Below are positions 1 through 8,625 of a DNA stretch of 64,000 bases, piece by piece; positions within the stretch are counted from its first letter, which is position 1; every line of letters starts with the position of its first letter. This stretch comes from Chitinophagales bacterium. GTDB lineage: Bacteria; Bacteroidota; Bacteroidia; Chitinophagales; CAIODY01. The translations under genes and the position numbers were made by a program. Location of the stretch: the NCBI GenBank assembly GCA_947452995.1, contig CANGEV010000003.1, positions 1 through 64,000 on the forward strand, in the 5' to 3' direction. A model generated the notes under the pieces. The model did not search any database and was not told the origin of the DNA. It saw only the letters and a list, made by a program, of their open reading frames with translations.

Positions 1-2
1 AC

Positions 3-119
3 TTCAATAGGGGTGCGAAAATTTTAAAACAAAGAGAAGAAATCAAGCAAAAAACCATTTTACAAAGACGAATTAATCACCTATTGCAAATTCAAAATCA
101 ATCACTTAGTTTTGTTTAA
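3..119 (+). CDS. C-terminal fragment of an unidentified ORF running in from the left edge
   Basis: An open frame enters from the left edge and stops at TAA 117-119, giving 38 residues rich in Lys, Arg and Gln. It overlaps the 3' end of the oppositely oriented integrase remnant, which suggests that foreign or rearranged sequence was joined to the integrase here. The fragment is too short to assign, and chance openness of AT-rich DNA is a real alternative. Confidence 0.3.
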   Translation, partial: FNRGAKILKQREEIKQKTILQRRINHLLQIQNQSLSFV

Positions 120-1214
120 CACTTGTCCTAATGAACTTGACGACGTACAGGTGTGACGAGCCACATGATACGACAAGATTTTTGTGATTCCGCATAGGTC
201 TGCAATTTCCTTAATGTAAGCATTCATCTTTTGATTGCTGAGGATAGGCAGAATTGGATCGTTGTCTAGAAGCATATCAATATTGACATACTTATTGATG
301 ATTTTAATCGGTACTTCTAGTAAGGGAATGTTAGCACGGCCTCCAGTCTTTTGGCGCTTGGTTTTGATCCAGTAACCGGCTTCATTGACTTCAATTTCAC
401 TACGCTTAAGTTTCTTGACATCGGCATAGGCTAATCCAGTGAAGCATGAGAAAATAAAAAAGTCACGCACCCGATTTAATCGATCAAATGGCGAAGTAAA
501 ATCCATGAGCTTTTGAAGTTCTTCCTCGTTTAAATAAGGGCGGTCAACTTCCTTCATCTTTAAGCTGATTCCGGCAAATGGATCTTTTAATATCCAGCCA
601 TGATGTAGGCATCGATAAGTGATTCTTTTAAGGTTTTGAAGGAACTTGTTTGCCGTGTTGAAATTGCAACCTCGTTCAGTTTTCAAATACATCGCAAACT
701 CAGTAATCATGTAATGGTCAACTGCCTTTACCGGAACATCAGATGTTTTGTATTTAAGCTTCAGAAAATTGACGAAGTGGTTTCGAGCAGAGGTGTATTT
801 TTGACATGTTGCAACCGTACATTCTTTGCCGATGAGCTTGCGTAATCCGGAGATATGATCATCCCAAATTTCAACGATCATTCGTGCCTTAGCTGTATTT
901 ACTCCTAGAATCGAATCTCGAAGCATCTGAGGCGTTATCGTCTCATGAAGGGTAATTAGCTCCGAATACTTTTGTCGTGCCCTGGTAAGCACTGATTCGA
1001 TGTAACGATTAAACTCAGTAGCCTCATGCGAACGACCGCTAACACGGTTGCGTTTGCTGTCCCATTGATCTGGGTGAATGCTACGATGGAGCTGCATGAC
1101 TACACGCTCTCCATTGATGTTAATCTTCATCAGAACGGGAACTTCACCGTTCTGTTTTGTTTTGGTTCTGCTGATGTAAACGACCAGCGAGAAGTTTGCT
1201 TTTTGAGAAACCAT
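102..1214 (-). pseudogene. Tyrosine recombinase (phage/conjugative-element integrase), C-terminally truncated
   Basis: This 370-residue protein has the three-part layout of Bacteroidota integrases: an N-terminal arm-binding domain (about residues 1-90), a SAM-like core-binding domain (about 110-205) and the catalytic domain (from about 215). The motif FTGLAYADV replaces the usual GLR box; this variant lacking Arg I is known in CTnDOT-type integrases. The Lys-containing hairpin TKRQKTGG and HVARHT (residues 350-355) are present. After HVARHT the protein reads about 15 unrelated residues and stops, so the LGH box and the nucleophilic Tyr are missing. Family members normally continue for roughly 50 more residues. 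It should therefore be unable to recombine DNA. No intact mobile element surrounds it in the window, so it may mark the edge of an eroded or rearranged island near tRNA-Ser. Confidence 0.8.
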
Positions 1215-1424
1215 ATTGGCGCAATTTTTTAATAATTGTGCCCCCCATTTGTGATTACAAAATTACATTTCTAAGGAAGAAAAAGTGCGCATAACTTGTT
1301 GTTTTTCAGTCTTATTATGTCCAAATATGTCTAACTGCTTGGTTTCTTTTTTGAGCGTTCTAAAAAGAAACCCGCTTAGAAACCCAAAGTATAGACAAAA
1401 CGATACATTTTAAGAACAGAACTA

Positions 1425-1463
1425 AAACAAAAAAGCGCCTAAATGCTTGATTTAGACGCTTTT
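1425..1463 (-). terminator. Rho-independent terminator downstream of tRNA-Ser
   Basis: A hairpin with 13-bp arms, AAAAGCGCCTAAA (1431-1443) and TTTAGACGCTTTT (1451-1463), has a single mismatch and a 7-nt loop. Read on the minus strand it ends in a T-rich tract, directly downstream of the tRNA-Ser gene. Confidence 0.75.
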
Positions 1464-1487
1464 GGACTTTTTTAGATAGTCACCTGG

Positions 1488-1572
1488 CGGAGGAAAAGGG
1501 ATTCGAACCCCTGGACCTGTTACAGTCAACAGTTTTCAAGACTGCCGCAATCGACCACTCTGCCATTCCTCC
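1488..1572 (-). tRNA. tRNA-Ser (anticodon TGA)
   Basis: On the minus strand the acceptor arms are GGAGGAA and TTCCTCC with discriminator G. There is a D arm, an anticodon loop reading TTGAAAA with anticodon TGA, a long variable arm typical of tRNA-Ser, and a T arm with GGTTCGAATCC. The length is 85 nt. CCA is not encoded. A terminator follows. Confidence 0.95.
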
Positions 1573-1673
1573 GCTACAAAGATAAGACGAGTTTTTTAAT
1601 TACACAACATTTTTCTTACGAACTTTGTAGCATCGCCCTTTGTTACTTAGCTTTATATCCCTAACCTATTCCT

Positions 1674-2078
1674 ATGAACTACTGGCTTATCAAATCCGAA
1701 CCCTTTGTCTACTCCTATGATCAACTCGTAAATGACGGTAAAACCGACTGGACAGGCGTTCGTAACTACCAAGCCCGTAACAACCTCAAAGCAATGGAAA
1801 AAGGCGATATCTGCTTCTACTACCACTCCAACGAAGGAATGGAAATAGTAGGTAGCGCTAAAGTCAATAAAACCTTCTTCCAAGACCCTACTACCGAAGA
1901 TAAAAACTGGGTAGCCGTGGAAGTCGTTCCGCACAAAAAATTCAAAAAGACCGTCAAATTACAAGACGTAAAAGAAGATAAACGCCTTGCCAATATGGTG
2001 CTCGTAAAGAACAGCCGCTTATCGGTTCAACCCGTTACAGCAGCAGAAGCAAAAATCATCGAGGAGCTATCGAAATAA
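1674..2078 (+). CDS. EVE domain-containing protein
   Basis: This 134-residue protein matches the EVE (PUA-like) family throughout. The N-terminus MNYWLIKSEPFVYSYDQL, then W-x-GVRNYQARN, the central GDICFYYHS and the EIVG segment are characteristic. EVE domains are thought to bind modified bases in RNA or DNA; bacterial single-domain members have no firmly known role. The length is normal for the family. It stands alone between tRNA-Ser and the convergent DUF1501-like gene. The family call is secure; the substrate is unknown. Confidence 0.9.
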   Translation: MNYWLIKSEPFVYSYDQLVNDGKTDWTGVRNYQARNNLKAMEKGDICFYYHSNEGMEIVGSAKVNKTFFQDPTTEDKNWVAVEVVPHKKFKKTVKLQDVKEDKRLANMVLVKNSRLSVQPVTAAEAKIIEELSK

Positions 2079-2088
2079 AAGGAATCGC

Positions 2089-3423
2089 CTATACCAAGGC
2101 CTCCGTTAGCACCCTTCCTGGTAACATCCCCGAAGGTATATCATTATAAAATCCTAATAAATGCGCAATCGTAGGAACGATATCAATCGTCTCCCCTACC
2201 GGCGCCGTATTGCTGCCAAAAACTTGGTTCGACTTGATCTTGCCATTCGGACCAACCATTAGCGCAAATAACCTTCTACTGTTCGAATCACTCGTGTGGT
2301 CAAACGCACGCATACCATACGGATCGATAATGGCATTCGGAGAAAGATTTCGTCCATGCTCCGGCATACAAATCATCACCGTATCATTAGCTAAACCCGG
2401 TGTAGACTGTATCTTATTCCATAACCACCCTATCCCGTAATCCGCTCTATGCGTATATTCTAAATACGAACTGAAATCAGAATGACAAACATCCAAGTTA
2501 AATGTATTAATCACCGTCAGCTCCGGCTTGAAGGTTTCCAAGACTTGCCAAGAATAAGCGATATTCGTCAAATCACCTGTCAGACTAGCTCTTGAGCCAC
2601 CTGGTGTTGGTAATGGCAACGTATTATTAGCCAACTTCGCATAGGTATCGGCCATAAACTGTTTAATATTCACGCTATCTGCCGCATCATTATGTACGCC
2701 AGGCATTTCACTGGCCGCCCGATGAAAACTCTTATTCAGAAAGTCTTTCACCGTCTTCATGCGCTGCACATCATCTGGCTGATACGTCTTCGCATCACTT
2801 AAATACTGCTGTCCATAGCCTTCAAAAATCGTGGATGGATTGATATAGTTAGCGCCATATTGTGGTCCGTAAAGCGGATGTCGACTGAAATTCAAACTTG
2901 GATAAGGTCCTAAGCCTTCTGAAATCCACCACGCATTCACGGCACTCTTATTAGGATTCGTATGCTTGCGGTAGTACTCAAATAAGGTCGGCATGTCTGG
3001 ATTGATATTTAAATTCAAACCAGTATTGGTATAATTACCCGTCATCGCCACGGTATGCCCATTGTAATGGCCCGTAGGACCTTGAGCATAACGAAGTTCT
3101 TGAAACAAGGATCCTTGCGTACTGAGCGGACTAGCTAATATCGGCGACCAAGGCGTAAAAATCGGATTGCTGAGTGGCGCATTACCACTCAACATATTAT
3201 TCATGATATTACCTGTAATAGAAAAGCCTGTTTGCGTAGCGGTGAATTGTTGTTCGATCGACTCTTGATTTCTTAATCCTCCCGCAAACAATACAAAGAC
3301 CACATGATTCACGACACGCGACCCTGTAGAAGCAAATAAGCGACCACTCGGCAAGATATACGGAGCAAGCATTGCTCCAGTAGTAGCAAGGGCGGCTTTC
3401 TTTACAAAACTTCTTCTTTTCAT
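2089..3423 (-). CDS. Exported DUF1501-like / alkaline-phosphatase-fold protein
   Basis: The start at 3423 is chosen because it opens a Tat-like signal (MKRRSFVKKAALATTGAML) and leaves a 10-nt gap after the upstream lipoprotein gene; a start at 3453 would overlap it. The mature part of the 444-residue protein begins with VNHVVFVLFAGG and ends with IDIVPTIAHLLGF and SGMLPGR, features of DUF1501 and sulfatase-like proteins of the alkaline phosphatase superfamily. A HGRN segment and an HTSDSNSRR segment may hold metal or substrate ligands, but I cannot place a complete active site. It is the last gene of a three-gene set with two lipoproteins. Pairing of DUF1501 with DUF1549-type proteins is known in other genomes. 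The enzymatic activity is unproven. Confidence 0.65.
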   Translation of the reverse strand: MKRRSFVKKAALATTGAMLAPYILPSGRLFASTGSRVVNHVVFVLFAGGLRNQESIEQQFTATQTGFSITGNIMNNMLSGNAPLSNPIFTPWSPILASPLSTQGSLFQELRYAQGPTGHYNGHTVAMTGNYTNTGLNLNINPDMPTLFEYYRKHTNPNKSAVNAWWISEGLGPYPSLNFSRHPLYGPQYGANYINPSTIFEGYGQQYLSDAKTYQPDDVQRMKTVKDFLNKSFHRAASEMPGVHNDAADSVNIKQFMADTYAKLANNTLPLPTPGGSRASLTGDLTNIAYSWQVLETFKPELTVINTFNLDVCHSDFSSYLEYTHRADYGIGWLWNKIQSTPGLANDTVMICMPEHGRNLSPNAIIDPYGMRAFDHTSDSNSRRLFALMVGPNGKIKSNQVFGSNTAPVGETIDIVPTIAHLLGFYNDIPSGMLPGRVLTEALV

Positions 3424-3433
3424 TGCCTTAGAT

Positions 3434-3955
3434 TTAATAAAACCAATATTCATCGCTCAATGCAAAAGAGCTATAAACCAATTCAGGAGTCATATTCGGG
3501 TCGTCCGTGATTAGTTTACGTAAACCATACAATTCATACGAAGTAGGCTTGCGTTGGTAAAAACGGATATACGTATCTGTGATAAATTGATCTAGGTTAC
3601 TGCGCATATAAGCAGCTGTCGGAAGCACCACCCCAGGATTATTCATGTAATGACTCACCAATATATCATTCACCAATCCTTTGTCGCCAAAACCTAAATT
3701 TACTTGACTCAAATTAGTCAATTCATTATTCGGAATGGTGGTCTGCTTTAAATCGGCGTATAAAATAGAAAGATATTGGGTAGCCGTTTTTTGCTTAGCC
3801 TTTTGAGAGGCAGAAGTATATACTACTTGATTTCCTAGATCATAAATCACATTATCATAGACCTTATCTTGCACAATCGTCTTCTTACACGAGCTCGTCA
3901 TGAAGGCGATTGCCAGACCAATGCTGACCCATAAAACAAATTTAGAAGCCTGCAT
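3434..3955 (-). CDS. Predicted lipoprotein, unknown function
   Basis: The 173-residue protein starts with a hydrophobic signal and a lipobox-like TSSC (Cys about residue 23), so it is probably lipid-anchored. The C-terminal half has the pattern YIRFYQRKPTSYELYGLRKL, reminiscent of the LYxxLLGRxP motifs in the upstream neighbour and in DUF1549-like proteins. It overlaps the upstream gene by 14 bp and is followed after 10 bp by the DUF1501-like gene, so the three are probably co-transcribed. I do not recognise a defined family. Confidence 0.65.
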   Translation of the reverse strand: MQASKFVLWVSIGLAIAFMTSSCKKTIVQDKVYDNVIYDLGNQVVYTSASQKAKQKTATQYLSILYADLKQTTIPNNELTNLSQVNLGFGDKGLVNDILVSHYMNNPGVVLPTAAYMRSNLDQFITDTYIRFYQRKPTSYELYGLRKLITDDPNMTPELVYSSFALSDEYWFY

Positions 3956-4850
3956 AATTTTTGGATGCTAAGATTGTTTTGAGTAAGAAAAGATAATCAT
4001 GATTATGCGCTGCGAGCTGATCTTGTAGCGTATGAATTTCTGTATCTGAAGGTTCACGTAACAAGAAGTTTAGATAAGCCCCGCGTATCATCCCTTCATA
4101 AAAATCATTAGAGTATACAACGATTTGAATAAAGTCGCCTTTCCCTGTTCCCGATTGACCAAACAAAGTAGCCGCGTTAAAGCCGTCTACCATTGTTTTT
4201 CCGGCGGCAAGCTCATTGGCTGTTGCTGCGCGATGGAATAAATTTTCGAAGCAGGCTTTCACAAAATTCTCCGAACCCATATTGATTTGATCGTAGAAGT
4301 AGTTGTTCAAAAAACGAGCATAGAATTGATTGATCGAGAGATTGCCTATTCGGTACAAGGAATCACAATAGTACAAATCAGCTACTCGATTATATTCTGA
4401 AAGCATATAGTTTGCTCCTACCTGATCATTGTTTGCAAGCGATGATTGATACAAGGATTGGAACTGAGCACCTTGTTGCGTTATCTCCAATTTAGAGGTC
4501 CCATTCAAAACATTATTAGAAGTTTTAATAAACAACTGTTCAAAAAAGGTATGCGACAACATCAGCTGATTCACTAAATTCTCTTTCGCCAGAACGGTAG
4601 TGCTCGCACTCCGAAAGTCACTCACGGCAGCGCTGAGCTCGGCAGCTAATGGTTCACGTCCTAACAAGTCGACATACAACTTATTGATATACGCTTCAAG
4701 ATCTACCGTTGAAATACTAGTCGGCAAGGTGCCATGGTCGACAGGCACAACTAAATTCTCATGCACATTTTCATGTAGCGTCTTTCGGCAGGCACTTTGC
4801 AGCAAGCAAAGCACACTCAGCATGAAACCGTATAGTAAAAATTTGCGCAT
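3942..4850 (-). CDS. Predicted lipoprotein with DUF1549-like motif
   Basis: The start at 4850 gives MRKFLLYGFMLSVLCLLQSAC, a lipoprotein signal with Cys at about residue 21; an upstream ATG at 4910 would put 20 unlikely residues in front of it. The 302-residue protein contains INKLYVDLLGREPLAAEL (about residues 55-75), resembling the LYxDLLGRxPT segment of DUF1549 proteins, and a second related segment FENLFHRAATANEL. It is the first gene of a probable operon with the lipoprotein and the DUF1501-like protein. The function is unknown; an extracytoplasmic complex is plausible. Confidence 0.65.
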   Translation of the reverse strand: MRKFLLYGFMLSVLCLLQSACRKTLHENVHENLVVPVDHGTLPTSISTVDLEAYINKLYVDLLGREPLAAELSAAVSDFRSASTTVLAKENLVNQLMLSHTFFEQLFIKTSNNVLNGTSKLEITQQGAQFQSLYQSSLANNDQVGANYMLSEYNRVADLYYCDSLYRIGNLSINQFYARFLNNYFYDQINMGSENFVKACFENLFHRAATANELAAGKTMVDGFNAATLFGQSGTGKGDFIQIVVYSNDFYEGMIRGAYLNFLLREPSDTEIHTLQDQLAAHNHDYLFLLKTILASKNYAGF

Positions 4851-4884
4851 ACTTAAATATACGCAAAGACAATGAAATTTACAA

Positions 4885-5661
4885 CTAGCCTTTGAAAAGC
4901 ATTGCAGCAACTGCTTCTACCGCACTTTTAGGCAATATATTACCTAACCAAACCCCCATTTTATTCGAGAATCCCGCGATCACTTCTGGCTTGCGCTTAA
5001 ACATCGCATGAACCCCAAGACGTGCTACATCACTAGCTTCCATGCCCATCTTTTCAAAAAATTTATCTATCGTAGCATTCATTCCTGCACGTGCCACAAA
5101 ACCTGTTTTTGTTGGTCCCGGACAAAGCGCTGTAACACTTACCTGCCCTTTCCATTCATGATATAAAGCACGAGATAAGGATAATACAAATGATTTTGTC
5201 GCAGCATAAGCAGCCATTTTAGGAACAGCCTGAAAAGCAGCTGTACTAGCCACATTCAAGATATAGCCCTTATTTTGAGTCAATTTCAAATGAAATAGAT
5301 AACACAAGCTCATCAACGACTCATTGTTCAAACGTAGCATCTCTTGCTGTTCTTGCAGACTACATTTTTCAAAAGCCCCCCAAACACCATATCCTGCGTT
5401 ATTAACCAAGATTTCAATCGACAATTGATGCGTCGTGCAAAAATCTAATAATGCTTGCGGGCCTTCCGCTTTAGCAAGATCTACTTTACATATTAAGGCT
5501 TTCACCCCATACTTGGCTTGTATTGCTTGCGCAATGTTCTGAAGCTTCTCTTCAGAGCGCGCTGCTAAAACGAGGTTGTATCCACGTTCTGCTAATAAGC
5601 TTGCTAGTTCTGTCCCGATTCCGGAGCTCGCACCTGTGATAACTGCGTATGTATTTTTCAT
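4885..5661 (-). CDS. Short-chain dehydrogenase/reductase
   Basis: A 258-residue classical SDR. TGASSGIG near residue 9 is the dinucleotide-binding motif, NNAG is at about residue 86, and the active site is Ser (NVASTAAF) with YAATK. The C-terminal part (PGPTKTGF and the MGVWLGNILPKS tail) resembles the DltE/YqjQ-like subgroup acting on small carbonyl or hydroxy compounds. The substrate cannot be inferred from the context. It is probably transcribed alone: a terminator lies just upstream and the following gene starts 34 bp downstream. Confidence 0.85.
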   Translation of the reverse strand: MKNTYAVITGASSGIGTELASLLAERGYNLVLAARSEEKLQNIAQAIQAKYGVKALICKVDLAKAEGPQALLDFCTTHQLSIEILVNNAGYGVWGAFEKCSLQEQQEMLRLNNESLMSLCYLFHLKLTQNKGYILNVASTAAFQAVPKMAAYAATKSFVLSLSRALYHEWKGQVSVTALCPGPTKTGFVARAGMNATIDKFFEKMGMEASDVARLGVHAMFKRKPEVIAGFSNKMGVWLGNILPKSAVEAVAAMLFKG

Positions 5662-5697
5662 GTTCTTTAAACGAATTTTTATAGATTTTGTTCATAA

Positions 5698-5721
5698 AAA
5701 AGGCCCCTTTCGGAGCCTTTT
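5698..5721 (-). terminator. Terminator of the PorE-like gene
   Basis: Hairpin with arms AAAAGGCCCC and GGAGCCTTTT and a 4-nt loop, with a T run on the minus-strand exit side. It lies 9 bp after the stop codon of the OmpA-family gene. Confidence 0.8.
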
Positions 5722-5730
5722 CTACGGTAT

Positions 5731-7755
5731 TTAATGTTTTTCTACTGATTCATGCTCAGCTGTGCTCGGAACTGGATTTTTTTTTTCAATCTCCATTAGT
5801 ACCGAATGATTCGGTGCTTGGTTCTTATTTCGCACATTGATAATTTTGAAGTTGGTACGACGATTTTGTGCATGCTCTTGCTCAGAACATTTAACGCCAT
5901 CTTGGCAATGATTTACTGGCTGTGATTCACCATAACCGCGAGACACCATACGACGCTTATCAACGCCTTTACGACGTAAATAGAACACAACTGCAGCAGC
6001 ACGACGCTCACTCAACCACATATTATACTTCGCTTTACCACGGCTATCGGTATGTGCTGAAATTTCAATATCCAATTGCGGGTTATCACGTAATTTCTTC
6101 GCTAGTGAATCCAATGTCTTCACCGCATCTTTACGAAGCACCCATTTATTGAATGCATAGTAGATATTACGTAAAGGAATATCCTTGTTCACTTCAACAG
6201 GTTCCATACCTAAGTTAACCACAAAGCCTTTGCGTTTTGCTTCCTTAACCGTACGCAATACATCTTTAGAGCCAATGTATTGATTTCCTTTTGAAACGCG
6301 GATATCATAATTAGAACGACAAGCAACATCATCGAAAGAGTATTTACCTTCTTGATCTGTTGTAGTAGAAATGATAGAATTGTTTTGGTTATTGATCAAT
6401 TCAACCTTTGCACCAACAATAGGTTTATTTGATTTTTTATCCATGATTTGTCCTTCTACGAATAAAACAGGATCGTTACGAGTCCAGTCGAAAATACGAT
6501 CACGGCCTGTTCGGTTAGTGGAGAAGAATCCTGTTTCACCAGAACCTTTCGTAACGAAGCAATAATCATCGTGCGAAGAGTTAACGGGTACGTTCAAGTT
6601 TTCTGCAGCATCAAAGCTAGATCCATTCCAAGTAGCAGAGAAAACGTCCAAACCACCTAAGGTATAACGTCCATCCGTAGAGAAGTACAAGGTATTGTTA
6701 TCATCAACGAATGGGAATACTTCATTACCATTGGAATTCACTGATTCACCTAAGTTTTGTGGTTCGCTCCATGAATTATTTTCCGCGTCGAAGTGAACAA
6801 CATACAAATCCGTTCCACCCATTCCGCCAGAGCGATCCGACATGAAATACAAATCTTGACCATCGATTGACAAGGCAGGATGACCTGTATTGAAATCATT
6901 GCTATTGAAAGGCAATTCTTTGATATTCTGCCAAGTGTTATTGTCTTCTTTGGTAGCAGAATAAATCTTCATGCGGCTGATGTTCAACATAGCACCTGAC
7001 TTATCTTTCGCTTTGATAACGCTCGTACGTGTGAAGTAACAGATATTACCTTCTGCGTTGAAAGTAGCAGGACCTTCGTGCGCAGGGGTATTGATTTTAC
7101 CCATCAATTTAACAGGCTTAGTCCATTCTGCATCTGGCACAGTATCTTTTTCCGTATAGAACAAATCAAGGTAGCCAGGAACTGCATAAGAGCCTTTCTT
7201 AGCTTTCGGGTCTGCAACTTCTTGCGCATACACGATACCGTTTAAGTAAGGCACTGCAGCAAAACGATCTCCAGAACCACGGAAACCCGCTTCGTTAATA
7301 GTGTACAAGGCTGTATCACGTTTGAACATCGCGATAGAGTCGCAACTTTCCATCCATAATGAAACAGAAGCGTCGCTGTTGTTTGTCAGCTCATTGTATT
7401 TAGCAAACCATTCACGCGCATCTTCATATTTCTCGTTAGCCATCAACATTTGCGCATAATGCAAAACGTCCTCTGGCGTTGCTTTAGCAGCTGTTTTTTT
7501 ACCACGCACTAACTTCGAGTAAGTTGATTCCGCTTGACGCGTTTTGTTGGTCAAACGATAAGCATCTGCAAGCTTTCTTAAGGCATCCGCGTTTTCAGGC
7601 TTCGACTCCACATATTTCTTCATATAATACGCCGACTTCGGGTAGTTCATCTCGTTATATGCTTGAGATGCTACCTTGTAGTTTTGTCCAGAACAGGCTG
7701 CTAAAAAGGCTACGGCCAACAGCACTGCAGAGTAGACAAGGGTTTGTTTTTTCAT
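5731..7755 (-). CDS. OmpA-family lipoprotein with TPR, PD40 and CarboxypepD_reg-like domains (PorE-like)
   Basis: A 674-residue envelope protein with a lipobox signal (LAAC, Cys about residue 21). In order it has TPR-like helices (about 25-130), WD40/PD40-type propeller repeats (GQDLYFMSDRSGG and LYFSTDGRYTLGG), a carboxypeptidase-regulatory-like domain (VEGQIMDKKSNKPIVGAKV, about 440-520) and a C-terminal OmpA peptidoglycan-binding domain (SAHTDSRGKAKYN, LSERRAAAV, RGYGESQP). This order matches PorE of the type IX secretion system and its paralogues, thought to link the secretion machinery to peptidoglycan. Several paralogues usually exist per genome, so PorE itself is not certain. It has its own terminator. 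Confidence 0.85.
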   Translation of the reverse strand: MKKQTLVYSAVLLAVAFLAACSGQNYKVASQAYNEMNYPKSAYYMKKYVESKPENADALRKLADAYRLTNKTRQAESTYSKLVRGKKTAAKATPEDVLHYAQMLMANEKYEDAREWFAKYNELTNNSDASVSLWMESCDSIAMFKRDTALYTINEAGFRGSGDRFAAVPYLNGIVYAQEVADPKAKKGSYAVPGYLDLFYTEKDTVPDAEWTKPVKLMGKINTPAHEGPATFNAEGNICYFTRTSVIKAKDKSGAMLNISRMKIYSATKEDNNTWQNIKELPFNSNDFNTGHPALSIDGQDLYFMSDRSGGMGGTDLYVVHFDAENNSWSEPQNLGESVNSNGNEVFPFVDDNNTLYFSTDGRYTLGGLDVFSATWNGSSFDAAENLNVPVNSSHDDYCFVTKGSGETGFFSTNRTGRDRIFDWTRNDPVLFVEGQIMDKKSNKPIVGAKVELINNQNNSIISTTTDQEGKYSFDDVACRSNYDIRVSKGNQYIGSKDVLRTVKEAKRKGFVVNLGMEPVEVNKDIPLRNIYYAFNKWVLRKDAVKTLDSLAKKLRDNPQLDIEISAHTDSRGKAKYNMWLSERRAAAVVFYLRRKGVDKRRMVSRGYGESQPVNHCQDGVKCSEQEHAQNRRTNFKIINVRNKNQAPNHSVLMEIEKKNPVPSTAEHESVEKH

Positions 7756-7818
7756 TCCTTCGATTGATTAGATGGACTTATAATACTAGTGAGCAAATTT
7801 AATCTATTTTATCCAAAG

Positions 7819-7852
7819 AAAAAGGTCATTTTCCTTAGAAAAATGACCTTTT
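7819..7852 (-). terminator. Terminator of lolA
   Basis: Long hairpin pairing AAAAAGGTCATTTT with AAAATGACCTTTT across a short loop, 38 bp past the lolA stop. It is nearly symmetrical, but the flanking genes make the minus-strand role the relevant one. Confidence 0.8.
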
Positions 7853-7889
7853 AGGTTGAAAATTTAGGAAATAGGACATTTCCCTTAAC

Positions 7890-8564
7890 TTATCGAATAT
7901 CGTTCACCTCTACACCAGGGTATTTTTTAGCATCGAAAACAAAGCTAGCGTCTGTAACATCTTTTGGGTTAGCCGTAAACTGAACAATATCGTAGGTAAT
8001 GAAACCGCCATTATTGTTGAAGATTTTCATCTTCTGAATCGACTTTTCAGCTTTGTTGACAAAAAGTTTAATCTTAAAATAAGCCTTCTTTTTATCAGTT
8101 GGCGTTAACTCAACCACTTGCAAGCCTTTTGCTGCATCCACTTCAGCCATTTGGTAGATAAATCCCTTTTCGTACATCGTAAAAATTTCAGAAGGGTTCA
8201 CCTCGTGGGCATTGTGCTCATAATTATTTACTTGCACCTCATTCGACTCTTTAGAATAAGTCCAAACGGTCTTACCATCGCAATAGATATCTTGATTATC
8301 GAGTTGAATGATGTATTTAGTTCCCTTCAAAACCAAGGCACCTCTTTTCTCTTGCTTGGTCTTCATATTCGGGTGTTCCATGCTCAACTTAAAAGTAGCG
8401 CGGATAGACTTGATTGCTTTATAGTGTTGGCTGACAGCATCCAATAATGTTTTTGCATTAGGATCCATGGCTGCCGGAGCCGCTTTTTTCTGTTGGATAA
8501 GCATTGGTGCCGATGTAAAGGCAAATGCAGCCACAACAGTCAAAAGCAAGAAAATCTTTTTCAT
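7890..8564 (-). CDS. lolA: Outer membrane lipoprotein carrier protein LolA family
   Basis: The start at 8564 gives a clean signal peptide (MKKIFLLLTVVAAFAFTSA); the longer frame from 8615 adds a non-signal extension. The 224-residue product has the LolA layout: an early SIRATFKLSMEHP strand, GALVLKGTKYIIQLD, CDGKTVWTYSKESNEVQV and ending DASFVFDAKKYPGVEVNDIR. LolA carries lipoproteins across the periplasm to the outer membrane. It follows pcrA by 61 bp on the same strand. Confidence 0.85.
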   Translation of the reverse strand: MKKIFLLLTVVAAFAFTSAPMLIQQKKAAPAAMDPNAKTLLDAVSQHYKAIKSIRATFKLSMEHPNMKTKQEKRGALVLKGTKYIIQLDNQDIYCDGKTVWTYSKESNEVQVNNYEHNAHEVNPSEIFTMYEKGFIYQMAEVDAAKGLQVVELTPTDKKKAYFKIKLFVNKAEKSIQKMKIFNNNGGFITYDIVQFTANPKDVTDASFVFDAKKYPGVEVNDIR

Positions 8565-8625
8565 AATTAGGTTTTTCAAATCTATGCAAATATACGGCCA
8601 AATTTTGAAATCCACACGCTTTCGC

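Noticed and set aside
1216-1424. Possible attachment site or small RNA between the integrase and the tRNA-Ser terminator
   Set aside because: I looked for a repeat of the tRNA 3' end and for a conserved RNA fold and found neither.
7819-7852. Operator for the PorE-like gene
   Set aside because: The strong hairpin with T run right after lolA is explained by termination.
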